Assembly (NCBI GenBank): GCA_902781095.1
Contig: CACZHW010000027.1
Span: 1 to 40,836 of the forward strand
Length of the DNA stretch: 40,836 nucleotides
Reading direction: 5' to 3'
DNA from: an uncultured Eubacteriales bacterium
GTDB taxonomy: Bacteria; Bacillota; Clostridia; Christensenellales; Aristaeellaceae
Position numbers and translations under genes: made by a program. Position 1 is the first letter of the stretch. Each line of letters opens with the position of its first letter. The notes under the pieces are model-generated. The model ran no database searches. It worked only from the letters and a program-made list of their open reading frames with translations, and was not told the origin of the DNA. Shown here one piece after another: positions 30,744-38,222 of the stretch.

Positions 30744-31658
30744 ATGATCTCGTATGAAGGGCTGACCGCGAAGCTTGCGGAAAAGGGTATTACCAAAACA
30801 GCGCTCTCCGCTGAATTGGGGATCTCTTCCCGTACGATTGCAAAAATAGCCAGAGGCGAAAAGCTCAGCGCTGCCACGCTCCGGAGAATCGCCGGCTATC
30901 TCGGCTGCGGGCCGGAGCTGCTGTGCCGGGAAGTTTCTGACAACAAGCTGTTACAGCTTTTAAGGGATGAAAAGAGCGCGAAGATCTCCGGGGGCCTCTA
31001 CCACGAGCTTCAGGTCAGAATGACGTACAACTCCAATCATATCGAAGGCAGCAAATTGACAGAGGATCAGACGAGGCTGATTTTCGAGACGAATACGGTC
31101 GACGTCGGAGACGGCATACCGGTAGACGACATACTGGAAACCGTTCATCATTTCCGCGCGATCGATTACGTGATCGATTGCGCCGAGGAGGAACTGACCG
31201 AGGAGATCATCAAGCGCCTGCATTACATTCTGAAGCACGACACGGCTGATTCCCGCCTTTCATGGTTTGCCGTGGGCGATTATAAAAGACGTGCAAACGT
31301 GGTCGGAGGACGGGAAACCGTCAAACCAAAGGACGTGCCCGAACGGATGCGGGAGTTGCTGCAGGCCTACGGGAAGAAGACCGAAGTGACCGTAAATGAC
31401 GTCATTGCCCTCCATGCGGAATTTGAATACATCCATCCTTTTCAGGACGGAAACGGGAGAGTCGGGCGCCTGATCGCCCTGAAGGAATGTCTCCGCCACG
31501 GCATCATTCCCTTTCTCATCGAGGAATCCAAAAAGATGTACTATTACAGAGGTCTTTCCGAGTGGAAAAACGAAAAGGGCTGGCTTGAGGACACCTGTCT
31601 TGACGGACAGGATACGTTCATCCGGCTTCTGGATCTGCTGGATATTCCCCATGAGTAA
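30744..31658 (+). CDS. Fic family AMP-transferase with N-terminal helix-turn-helix
   Basis: 304 residues. Residues ~5-60 form a Cro/Xre-type helix-turn-helix (KTALSAELGISSRTIAKIARGE). The Fic domain has the complete active motif HPFQDGNGRVGR (~227-238), with the catalytic His and the phosphate-binding loop. Upstream, YNSNHIEGSKL carries the inhibitory S-x3-E-G motif, so the enzyme is predicted to be self-inhibited (class II). Fic enzymes transfer AMP, or remove it, from target proteins. ATG at 30744 follows GGGGAG at 8 bases; the GTG at 30735 overlaps that site. Single gene, own promoter with operator, so probably autoregulated. Confidence 0.92.
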   Translation: MISYEGLTAKLAEKGITKTALSAELGISSRTIAKIARGEKLSAATLRRIAGYLGCGPELLCREVSDNKLLQLLRDEKSAKISGGLYHELQVRMTYNSNHIEGSKLTEDQTRLIFETNTVDVGDGIPVDDILETVHHFRAIDYVIDCAEEELTEEIIKRLHYILKHDTADSRLSWFAVGDYKRRANVVGGRETVKPKDVPERMRELLQAYGKKTEVTVNDVIALHAEFEYIHPFQDGNGRVGRLIALKECLRHGIIPFLIEESKKMYYYRGLSEWKNEKGWLEDTCLDGQDTFIRLLDLLDIPHE

Positions 31659-31726
31659 ACCGCACAAGCCCCATCGCTCTGCAGCCAGGAAAGCCCGTCT
31701 TGCATTCGCTTTGCGCCTAACCATTT

Positions 31727-31766
31727 GCAGCAGGCCCGCCCTGGAGGAGGCCTGCTGCGTTTTTTT
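31727..31766 (+). terminator. Fic gene terminator
   Basis: GCAGCAGGCC (31727-31736) and GGCCTGCTGC (31749-31758) with a 12-base loop, then GTTTTTTT. Confidence 0.85.
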
Positions 31767-31820
31767 CAGCGACGATCCATAAAATGCCCTCCCTTGTCCT
31801 TTTTTGGCTATTCCAAGCCT

Positions 31821-31848
31821 TTTCCAATCAGATTTTCTATGCTATAAT
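31821..31848 (+). promoter_or_regulatory. Promoter of the glycogen operon
   Basis: TTTCCA (31821-31826), 16-base spacer, TATAAT (31843-31848); about 95 bases before the glgC start. Confidence 0.6.
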
Positions 31849-31943
31849 AGTTTAGAAGGAAGATGGCGGAATGTGTGTTTCGGCAGAGGCGCTTCGCCGT
31901 CCCCGGGAAGAAAGATTATTATAATCGCAGGAGAGTGTTCGCT

Positions 31944-33122
31944 ATGAGCAAGAAGCAATGCGTTGCCATGCTCCTGGCCGGCGGCCAGGGCAGCCGACTG
32001 GGCATCCTCACCAAGAAGGTTGCCAAACCGGCAGTTCCCTTTGGCGGGAAGTACCGCATCATCGATTTCCCGCTGTCCAACTGCACCAACTCGGGCATCG
32101 ACGTGGTCGGCGTCCTGACGCAGTACCGCCCGCTGGAGCTGAACGCCTACATCGGCTCCGGTTCCCCGTGGGATCTGGACCTGTCCAACGGCGGCGTCTA
32201 CGTTCTGCCTCCCTATCAGACCGGCAAAACCGGCGAGTGGTACAAGGGAACGGCCAACGCCATCTATCAGAACATCCCCTTCATCGAGCAGTGGGATCCG
32301 GAGTACGTCCTCGTGCTCTCCGGCGACCACATCTATAAAATGGACTACAACGCCATGCTGCGCGCGCACATCGAAAAGGGCGCGGACCTCACCATCGCGG
32401 TGCGCGAAGTGCCGTGGGAGGACGCTTCCCGTTTCGGCCTGCTGAACACCGACGAGAACAACCGCATCACGGAGTTCGAGGAGAAGCCGGCGCATCCGAA
32501 GAGCAACAAGGCCTCCATGGGCGTCTACATCTTCACCTGGGACAAGATGCGCAAGTATCTGGAGCTGGACGAGGCCAAGCCCGACAGCCAGAACGACTTC
32601 GGCAAGAACATCATCCCCGAGATGCTGGAAGCGGGCGAGAACCTCTTCACCTACACCTTTGACGGCTACTGGAAGGACGTCGGAACCATCGAGTCCCTGT
32701 GGGAGTCCAACATGGACCTGCTCACGCTGCCGATGCCCATCGACCTCTCCGACAAGCGCTGGCGCATCTTCGCCCGGAACCCGGGCATGCCGCCGCACTA
32801 CATCGCGGACGGCGCCAAGGTGGACGGCAGCCTCATCACCGAGGGCTGCGAGGTCAAGGGCGTGGTCAAGCACTCCGTCCTCTTCGCCGGCGTAACGGTG
32901 GAGACGGGCGCTGAGGTGACGGACGCCGTCGTCATGCCGGGTGCCGTCATCGAGCGCGGCGCCATCGTCAAGCGCGCCATCGTCGCCGAGAACGCGCACA
33001 TCGCGGCCGGCGCCGTCGTGGGCGAGGACACCGGCAATATCGCCGTCGTAGGCCCGGGCGCGAAGATCGCCGCGGGTGAAAAGGTCGCAGCGGGCGTCCA
33101 GGTCGACGCCGACCTGCAGTGA
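31944..33122 (+). CDS. glgC: Glucose-1-phosphate adenylyltransferase (ADP-glucose pyrophosphorylase)
   Basis: 392 residues. The pyrophosphorylase loop [20 protein letters not shown] is intact; [33 protein letters not shown] and EFEEKP mark the nucleotide- and sugar-binding sites. A left-handed beta-helix C-terminus ([20 protein letters not shown]) follows. It makes ADP-glucose from glucose-1-phosphate and ATP, the committed step of glycogen synthesis. The start at 31944 has GCAGGAGAG upstream; the extra 27 codons to 31863 lack a site. glgD follows after 13 bases. The C-terminus ([17 protein letters not shown]) extends the helix slightly. Confidence 0.96.
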   Translation: MSKKQCVAMLLAGGQGSRLGILTKKVAKPAVPFGGKYRIIDFPLSNCTNSGIDVVGVLTQYRPLELNAYIGSGSPWDLDLSNGGVYVLPPYQTGKTGEWYKGTANAIYQNIPFIEQWDPEYVLVLSGDHIYKMDYNAMLRAHIEKGADLTIAVREVPWEDASRFGLLNTDENNRITEFEEKPAHPKSNKASMGVYIFTWDKMRKYLELDEAKPDSQNDFGKNIIPEMLEAGENLFTYTFDGYWKDVGTIESLWESNMDLLTLPMPIDLSDKRWRIFARNPGMPPHYIADGAKVDGSLITEGCEVKGVVKHSVLFAGVTVETGAEVTDAVVMPGAVIERGAIVKRAIVAENAHIAAGAVVGEDTGNIAVVGPGAKIAAGEKVAAGVQVDADLQ

Positions 33123-33135
33123 GGAGGGTGCACAC

Positions 33136-34257
33136 ATGAAAGACGTCATGGGTCTCATCTATACCGGTGAGAACGACATTCATCTGGGTGAACTGACAAG
33201 CCAGCGCGCCGTCGCGGCCATGCCCATCGCGGGCCGTTACCGCGTCATCGACTTCCAGCTGTCCTCCATGGTCCACACGGGCATCAAGAACGTGGGCATC
33301 ATCGCGCAGAAGAACTACTCCTCGCTGATGGACCACGTCGGCTCCGGCCGTGAGTGGGACCTGCACGGCAAGCAGGGCATGGTCATCCTGCCCCCCTACC
33401 TCACCCGCGACAACATGGGCGTATACTCCGGCCTGCTGGACGCCCTCAAGAGCAACACCAACTTCCTGCAGCGTTCCAAGCAGGAGTACGTGGTGCTGAC
33501 CAACAGCCACACCATCTACAACGTGGATTTCACCGACGCCATCCGCTCCCACGTGGATCACGGCGCGGACATCACCCTGCTCTACAACAAGGGTGAGAAG
33601 GCAGCCTCCCAGGGCGAGCACGACATCTACTTCAGCGTGGACGAGAATTCGCTCATCACCGGCATGGAGATCGGCGCCGTGCAGCCCAACTGCGACTGCG
33701 CGGCGATGAAGATCTACATCGTCCGCCGCGAGTTGCTGCGCCAGCTGGTGGAGCAGGGCGCGGCCAACGGCCTGCACGACTTCGAGCGCGACATCCTGCA
33801 GCGCGCCGTCAACGAGGGCAACCTGCGCCTCTACGGCTACGAGTACAAGGGCATCGCCTGGCAGATCGACTCCATCCAGAGCTACTTCAACTTCAACATG
33901 GCGCTGCTGGATTCCGGCTTCCGCCGCCAGCTCTTCCCGTCCGAGCGCCCCATCTACACCAAGGTGCGCGATGACATGCCGGCCCGCTATGTGGAGGAGA
34001 GCGAGTGCTCCAATTCCCTCATCGCCAACGGCTGCGTCATCGAGGGCCGCGTGGAGAACTCCATCCTGTTCCGCGGCGTGCACGTCGCCAAGGGCGCCGT
34101 GGTCAAGAACTCCATCGTCATGCAGGATGCGCACATCCAGGAAGGCGCGGAGATCGACCACTGCATCCTGGACAAGCAGAGCGTCATCCGCCGCAACGGC
34201 CGGCTGATCGCGCCCGCCGCGTACCCCATCGTCATCGCCAAGAACGTCGTCATCTGA
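33136..34257 (+). CDS. glgD: Glucose-1-phosphate adenylyltransferase regulatory subunit
   Basis: 373 residues. Overall fold of GlgC (RYRVIDFQLSSMVHTGIKNVG, VLTNSHTIYNVDF, C-terminal beta-helix NSLIANGCVIEGRVENSILF), but the N-terminal GGxGxRL catalytic loop is missing (GLIYTGENDIHLGELTS instead). This is typical of Bacillota GlgD, which pairs with GlgC to modulate its kinetics. ATG at 33136 follows GGAGGGTG. A T-tailed hairpin separates it from glgA. Confidence 0.95.
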   Translation: MKDVMGLIYTGENDIHLGELTSQRAVAAMPIAGRYRVIDFQLSSMVHTGIKNVGIIAQKNYSSLMDHVGSGREWDLHGKQGMVILPPYLTRDNMGVYSGLLDALKSNTNFLQRSKQEYVVLTNSHTIYNVDFTDAIRSHVDHGADITLLYNKGEKAASQGEHDIYFSVDENSLITGMEIGAVQPNCDCAAMKIYIVRRELLRQLVEQGAANGLHDFERDILQRAVNEGNLRLYGYEYKGIAWQIDSIQSYFNFNMALLDSGFRRQLFPSERPIYTKVRDDMPARYVEESECSNSLIANGCVIEGRVENSILFRGVHVAKGAVVKNSIVMQDAHIQEGAEIDHCILDKQSVIRRNGRLIAPAAYPIVIAKNVVI

Positions 34258-34271
34258 TCCCATCCCAAGTC

Positions 34272-34301
34272 CGGGACCGTCAACTCGGCGGTCCCGTTTT
34301 A
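34272..34301 (+). terminator. Hairpin between glgD and glgA
   Basis: CGGGACCG (34272-34279), 9-base loop, CGGTCCCG (34289-34296), then TTTTAT. It would partly uncouple glgA transcription from glgCD. Confidence 0.75.
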
Positions 34302-34324
34302 TCACGAAAGGAGAACCCCTCTCA

Positions 34325-36283
34325 ATGAAAATTCTGTTCGCCGCATCCGAATGCGTGCCTTTCATCAAAACCGGCGGCCTGGCCGACGTGGTCGGCGCGC
34401 TCTCTCCCGTGCTGGCGCAGCAGGGACATGACGTCCGCGTCATCCTTCCCCTGTACTCCGCCATCCCCGAGAAGTGGACAAGCCAGATGAAGGACGAGTG
34501 CGAGTTCCAGGTGGAACTGTGCTGGCGCCACCAGTACTGCGGGATCAAGTCCCTCGAGTATCAGGGCGTCACCTTCTACTTCGTGGACAACCAGTTCTAC
34601 TTCGGCCGCTCCTACATCTACGGCCTGGGCGGGGACGAGTACGAGCGCTTTGGCTTCTTCAGCCGCGCCATCATCGACTCGCTCGCGCACCTGAACTGGC
34701 AGCCCGACATCATCCACTGCAACGACTGGCAGACCGGCATGGTCCCCGCGCTGCTCAAGATTCAGTACGCCCACTTCCCCTTCTACAGCGACATCAAGAC
34801 GGTCTTCACCATCCACAACCTGCAGTACCAGGGCGTCTTCTCCATCAAGGACGTGCAGGACACGCTGGGCCTGGGCGACAGCCTGTTCACCAGCGACAAG
34901 CTGGAGTGCTACGGTTGCGCCAACTACATGAAGGCCGGCCTCGTCTACGCCGACGAGCTGACCACCGTCAGCCCCAGCTACGCCGACGAGATCCAGACCG
35001 CCTTCTACGGCGAGCGTCTGGACGGCCTGCTGCGCGCCCGCCGCGACCAGCTGACCGGCATCCTCAACGGCATCGACGTCAACGAGTACGCGCCGGAGAA
35101 GGACCCGATGATCTACGCGCAGTACGATCCCTACCACCTCGGCGGCAAGGAGTACTGCAAGCAGGAACTCCAGAAGGAGCTGGGCCTCACCGTGGATCCC
35201 CTGGTCCCCGTCGTGGGCATCATCTCCCGCCTGTCCAACCAGAAGGGCTTCGACCTCATCGAGTGCGTCATCCGCGAACTCATGGCCACCGGCATCCAGC
35301 TCGTCGTGCTGGGCATGGGCGAGGCCAAGTACACGAACCTCTTCTCCTGGGCGGAGAGCGAGTATCCGGGCCGCGTCGCCGCGCGCTTTGCGATGGATCA
35401 CCAGCTGGCGCACCGCATCTACGCCGGCACGGACATGTTCCTCATGCCCAGCCAGTTCGAGCCCTGCGGCCTCTCCCAGATGATCGCCATGCGCTACGGC
35501 TCCGTACCGATCGTGCGCGAGACCGGCGGCCTGCGCGACACCGTGCTCTCCTACAACAAGTTCACGGATGACGGCAACGGCTTCACCTTCTTCAACTACA
35601 ACGCACACGACATGCTGCACACCGTCCGCCGCGCCGTGCACTACTACCGCAACAACCGCGAGGTGTGGTACAAGCTCATCGTCCGCGGCATGACCGGCGA
35701 TTACAGCTGGTTCGCCTCCTCCGGCAAGTATCTGGCGCTCTATGAGAAGATGACCAAGAAGGCCACCGACTTCAACCTGAACGGAGAAGCGCCTGCCGAA
35801 AAGGCCGAACCCGCACCGGAAGCGGCGGCCACAGAGGCTGCGCCCGCCGCGCAGGAAGCCCCGAAGCCCGAGGAAAAGCCCGCCAAGAAACCCGCGGCAA
35901 AGAAAGCCCCGGCGAAGAAGGCCGCCGCCAAGAAAGCGGAGACCGCCGATGCGCCCGCCGCGCAGGAAGCCCCCAAGGCTGAGGAAAAGCCCGCCAAGAA
36001 GCCTGCAGCCAGGAAAGCCCCGGCGAAGAAGGCCGCGCCCAAGGCGGAGACCGCCGACGCCCCCGCCGCGGAGGAAGCCCCGAAGGCCGAGGAAAAGCCC
36101 GCCAAGAAACCCGCGGCAAAGAAAGCCCCGGCGAAGAAGGCCGCGCCCAAGGCGGAGACCGCCGACGCCCCCGCCGCAGAGGAAGCCCCGAAGGCCGAGG
36201 AAAAGCCCGCCAAGAAACCCGCGGCAAAGAAAGCCCCCGCAAAGAAAGCCGCCCCCAAGGCGAAGGAGACGGCCAAAGAATAA
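34325..36283 (+). CDS. glgA: Glycogen synthase with histone H1-like C-terminal tail
   Basis: 652 residues against about 480 for usual GlgA. The catalytic part (GT5, two Rossmann domains) is complete: ECVPFIKTGGLADVVGAL (Lys15 binds ADP-glucose), NDWQTGMVPALL, TIHNLQYQG, LTTVSPSYADE, NGIDVNEYAP, and MPSQFEPCGLSQMIAMRYG (Glu379). It adds glucosyl units from ADP-glucose to glycogen. From about residue 484 a low-complexity Glu/Ala/Pro then Lys/Ala/Pro tail of ~170 residues follows, with four near-identical units (PAKKPAAKKAPAKKAA core). Such H1/AlgP-like tails bind DNA, RNA or polyanions elsewhere; no role is known on GlgA. Continuous frame, no stop between the two parts. Confidence 0.94.
   Translation: MKILFAASECVPFIKTGGLADVVGALSPVLAQQGHDVRVILPLYSAIPEKWTSQMKDECEFQVELCWRHQYCGIKSLEYQGVTFYFVDNQFYFGRSYIYGLGGDEYERFGFFSRAIIDSLAHLNWQPDIIHCNDWQTGMVPALLKIQYAHFPFYSDIKTVFTIHNLQYQGVFSIKDVQDTLGLGDSLFTSDKLECYGCANYMKAGLVYADELTTVSPSYADEIQTAFYGERLDGLLRARRDQLTGILNGIDVNEYAPEKDPMIYAQYDPYHLGGKEYCKQELQKELGLTVDPLVPVVGIISRLSNQKGFDLIECVIRELMATGIQLVVLGMGEAKYTNLFSWAESEYPGRVAARFAMDHQLAHRIYAGTDMFLMPSQFEPCGLSQMIAMRYGSVPIVRETGGLRDTVLSYNKFTDDGNGFTFFNYNAHDMLHTVRRAVHYYRNNREVWYKLIVRGMTGDYSWFASSGKYLALYEKMTKKATDFNLNGEAPAEKAEPAPEAAATEAAPAAQEAPKPEEKPAKKPAAKKAPAKKAAAKKAETADAPAAQEAPKAEEKPAKKPAARKAPAKKAAPKAETADAPAAEEAPKAEEKPAKKPAAKKAPAKKAAPKAETADAPAAEEAPKAEEKPAKKPAAKKAPAKKAAPKAKETAKE
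35843..36283 (+). repeat. Tandem 108-base coding repeat in the glgA tail
   Basis: Units begin at 35843, 35954, 36062 and 36170 (37, 36, 36 residues and a shortened last unit). The DNA units are also nearly identical, so the expansion is recent and prone to change copy number by slippage or recombination. Confidence 0.85.
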
Positions 36284-36297
36284 AGCCCCAACTGCCA

Positions 36298-36327
36298 GAC
36301 CCGCCCGCACAAGCGGGCGGGTCTTTT
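36298..36327 (+). terminator. glgA terminator
   Basis: GACCCGCCCGC-ACAA-GCGGGCGGGTC followed by TTTT. Confidence 0.88.
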
Positions 36328-36340
36328 GAAAGGAGCCCCT

Positions 36341-38068
36341 ATGACGTTCCTGCGCAAACACGCCGCCGGCTGCGCGCTGCTCTCGGTGCTGTGCTGTGCC
36401 GCGGCAGCCCCGTATCTCCTACCGGCAGACCCCGACAGCGCCGTCTTCCGCAGCGGGGCGCTTCCCCTTCTGCTCCTGCTTGCGTGCTTTATGCCCGCGG
36501 GCGGCGCGCTGAAGCGGGCGGAGCAGGGCACCCTTCTCCGCGGGCTGCTGCTGGGCTTTTTCTTTGCGCTGGCACTCTCTCTTGGCTCGGAGCTCGCCTT
36601 CTACGAGGAGCTCCTGCCCGGCGCACGGAGCCTGCTGCGGCGCGTAGCCGTCCCTCTGCTCGCCGCCCCGCTGACGGGGCTGCTCTTTGCGCGGCTTGCG
36701 ATGCTCACGCTCCACGGCCGGCGGCAAAGCGGCGGCACGCTGCCCTTTGCCTGCGCCATCTTCCTCTTCTGGCTGCCCGTGCTGCTCGCTTACTGGCCCG
36801 GCATGCTCAATTACGACTTTGCGGGCGAGTTCGCCCAGCATGCGGAGGGCTACTCCGCCATCCACCCGCTGCTGCACAGCGCCTTCCAGAACGGGATCCT
36901 GCGGCTGTTTGAAAGCGGCGGCGACTACACCCGCGGGCTGCTTGCGCTCTCGCTGCTTCAGATGGCGCTCTTTTCGCTGTCGCTCGGCCGTGCGTGCGCC
37001 TTCGTGCGCGCCCGGGCCGGCCTGCCCGCCGCTCTTTTCTGCGCGCTGCTCTTCGCGCTGCACCCGGTCTTTTCAGTGCTCTCCTGCTCCATGACCAAGG
37101 ATACGCTCTTCGCCGCCGCCCTGCTCACCCTCTCGCTCGACCTGTGGGAGTTGCTGGAAGGGCGCCGGTTTACGCCCCTTCTCATCCTCCGGATCCTGCT
37201 GTGCGCCGTAGCGGTCGCGCTGCTGCGCACCAACGGGCCGGTCTGCCTTGTGCCGCTGCTGCTCCTTTGCTGCATTGCCGCGAAGGGCCTGCGCAGGCGC
37301 ATGGCCCTGCTAGGCCTGGGCTGCGCGGCGGCGGCGCTGTGCGTGCAGCTTGCGCTGCAGCTGCTTCTCTCCCCCGCGCCCTTCCCCGGCTTCCAGTTCT
37401 ACAGCGTGCCCGCGCAGCAGCTCGTCCGCGCGCACGCGGAGGGCACCCTGACGCAGGAGGAAGCCGCGGAGCTGCGCGCCTGGTACACGGACGAGGCCGG
37501 CCTCGCCGTGCATCCGCACCTGGCGGATCCGGCCAAGGGCTACCTCGACCGCGCGCGCCTAGAGACGAACGGCCGGGACTTCCTCTCCCTGTGGGCGCGC
37601 GCCGCAGGCCACAGCATCAAGCCGTACGCGGAGGCTTTCCTCCAGCTCAATATCGGTTCCTGGTATCCGGATGACAAAAGCCACGCAACCATCTACCCCG
37701 ACGTCTCTTGGAACGACAAGGGCTATCTGCAGACGCAGGAGCTGGACATCGAAGGATTTGAAACCACCTCGCTGCTGCCCGGCGTGCAGGCGTTCTACGA
37801 GCAGATCTGCCGCCGCAACGGCTATCAGAAGTGGCCGGTGCTCTCCCTCCTCTTTGCACCGGCTGTGCCCTTCTGGGTGCTGCTGTTCGCCGGCATGGTG
37901 CTCTGCTGCCGCGGCAGGCGGCGTCTGACAGCCCCCCTCTTCGGCGCACTGGCGCTGTGGGCGGGCTACCTGCTGGGGCCCTGCACCCTGCCGCGCTACC
38001 TGCTGCCCCTGTTCTGCCTGACGCCCGTCGCACTCAGCACCGCGCTGGCGGTGAAGCAGAAAGGCTGA
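36341..38068 (+). CDS. Polytopic membrane protein (DUF6020-like)
   Basis: 575 residues, about ten to twelve hydrophobic segments, with a soluble loop near 390-490. WPGMLNYDFAGEFAQ, SAIHPLLHSAFQNG, HPVFSVLSCSMTKDTLF and LRTNGP are the kind of conserved loop motifs seen in DUF6020/GT-C-like membrane proteins of Clostridia, suggesting a lipid-linked sugar transferase, but the activity is unproven. AGGAG lies 5 bases before the ATG at 36341, overlapping the end of the glgA terminator region; an earlier ATG at 36326 lacks a site. Very GC-rich codon use, like its neighbours. Confidence 0.75.
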   Translation: MTFLRKHAAGCALLSVLCCAAAAPYLLPADPDSAVFRSGALPLLLLLACFMPAGGALKRAEQGTLLRGLLLGFFFALALSLGSELAFYEELLPGARSLLRRVAVPLLAAPLTGLLFARLAMLTLHGRRQSGGTLPFACAIFLFWLPVLLAYWPGMLNYDFAGEFAQHAEGYSAIHPLLHSAFQNGILRLFESGGDYTRGLLALSLLQMALFSLSLGRACAFVRARAGLPAALFCALLFALHPVFSVLSCSMTKDTLFAAALLTLSLDLWELLEGRRFTPLLILRILLCAVAVALLRTNGPVCLVPLLLLCCIAAKGLRRRMALLGLGCAAAALCVQLALQLLLSPAPFPGFQFYSVPAQQLVRAHAEGTLTQEEAAELRAWYTDEAGLAVHPHLADPAKGYLDRARLETNGRDFLSLWARAAGHSIKPYAEAFLQLNIGSWYPDDKSHATIYPDVSWNDKGYLQTQELDIEGFETTSLLPGVQAFYEQICRRNGYQKWPVLSLLFAPAVPFWVLLFAGMVLCCRGRRRLTAPLFGALALWAGYLLGPCTLPRYLLPLFCLTPVALSTALAVKQKG

Positions 38069-38100
38069 GCCTCTCCCCAAAATAGCCCAATCGTCAAAAA

Positions 38101-38200
38101 CCCCTCTCAGTCTCGCTAACGCTCGACAGCTCCCCCGGAGGGGGAGCCATGCCTCTCCCTATGGGAGAGGTGTCGCGCCGCAGGCGTGACGGAGAGGAGT
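38101..38200. repeat. Palindromic intergenic repeat unit
   Basis: Two perfect hairpins: GCTCCCCC-GGA-GGGGGAGC (38129-38147) and CCTCTCCC-TAT-GGGAGAGG (38152-38170), flanked by CTCTCAGTCTCGCTAACGC and by CGCCGCAGGCGTGACGGAGAGG. It lies between convergent genes. The style matches the unit at 11105-11190 and, more faintly, 17093-17130. Confidence 0.55.
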
Positions 38201-38222
38201 TTTTCGTGCATCCGGTATTCTT

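Noticed and set aside
35843..36283. The glgA tail as a separate gene for a histone H1-like protein
   Set aside because: The frame is continuous with glgA, with no stop, ribosome site or start at the junction.
35740..36531. A minus-strand Phe/Gly/Ala repeat protein opposite the glgA tail
   Set aside because: Any frame opposite Lys/Ala/Pro repeats gives such low-complexity sequence; there is no promoter or ribosome site.
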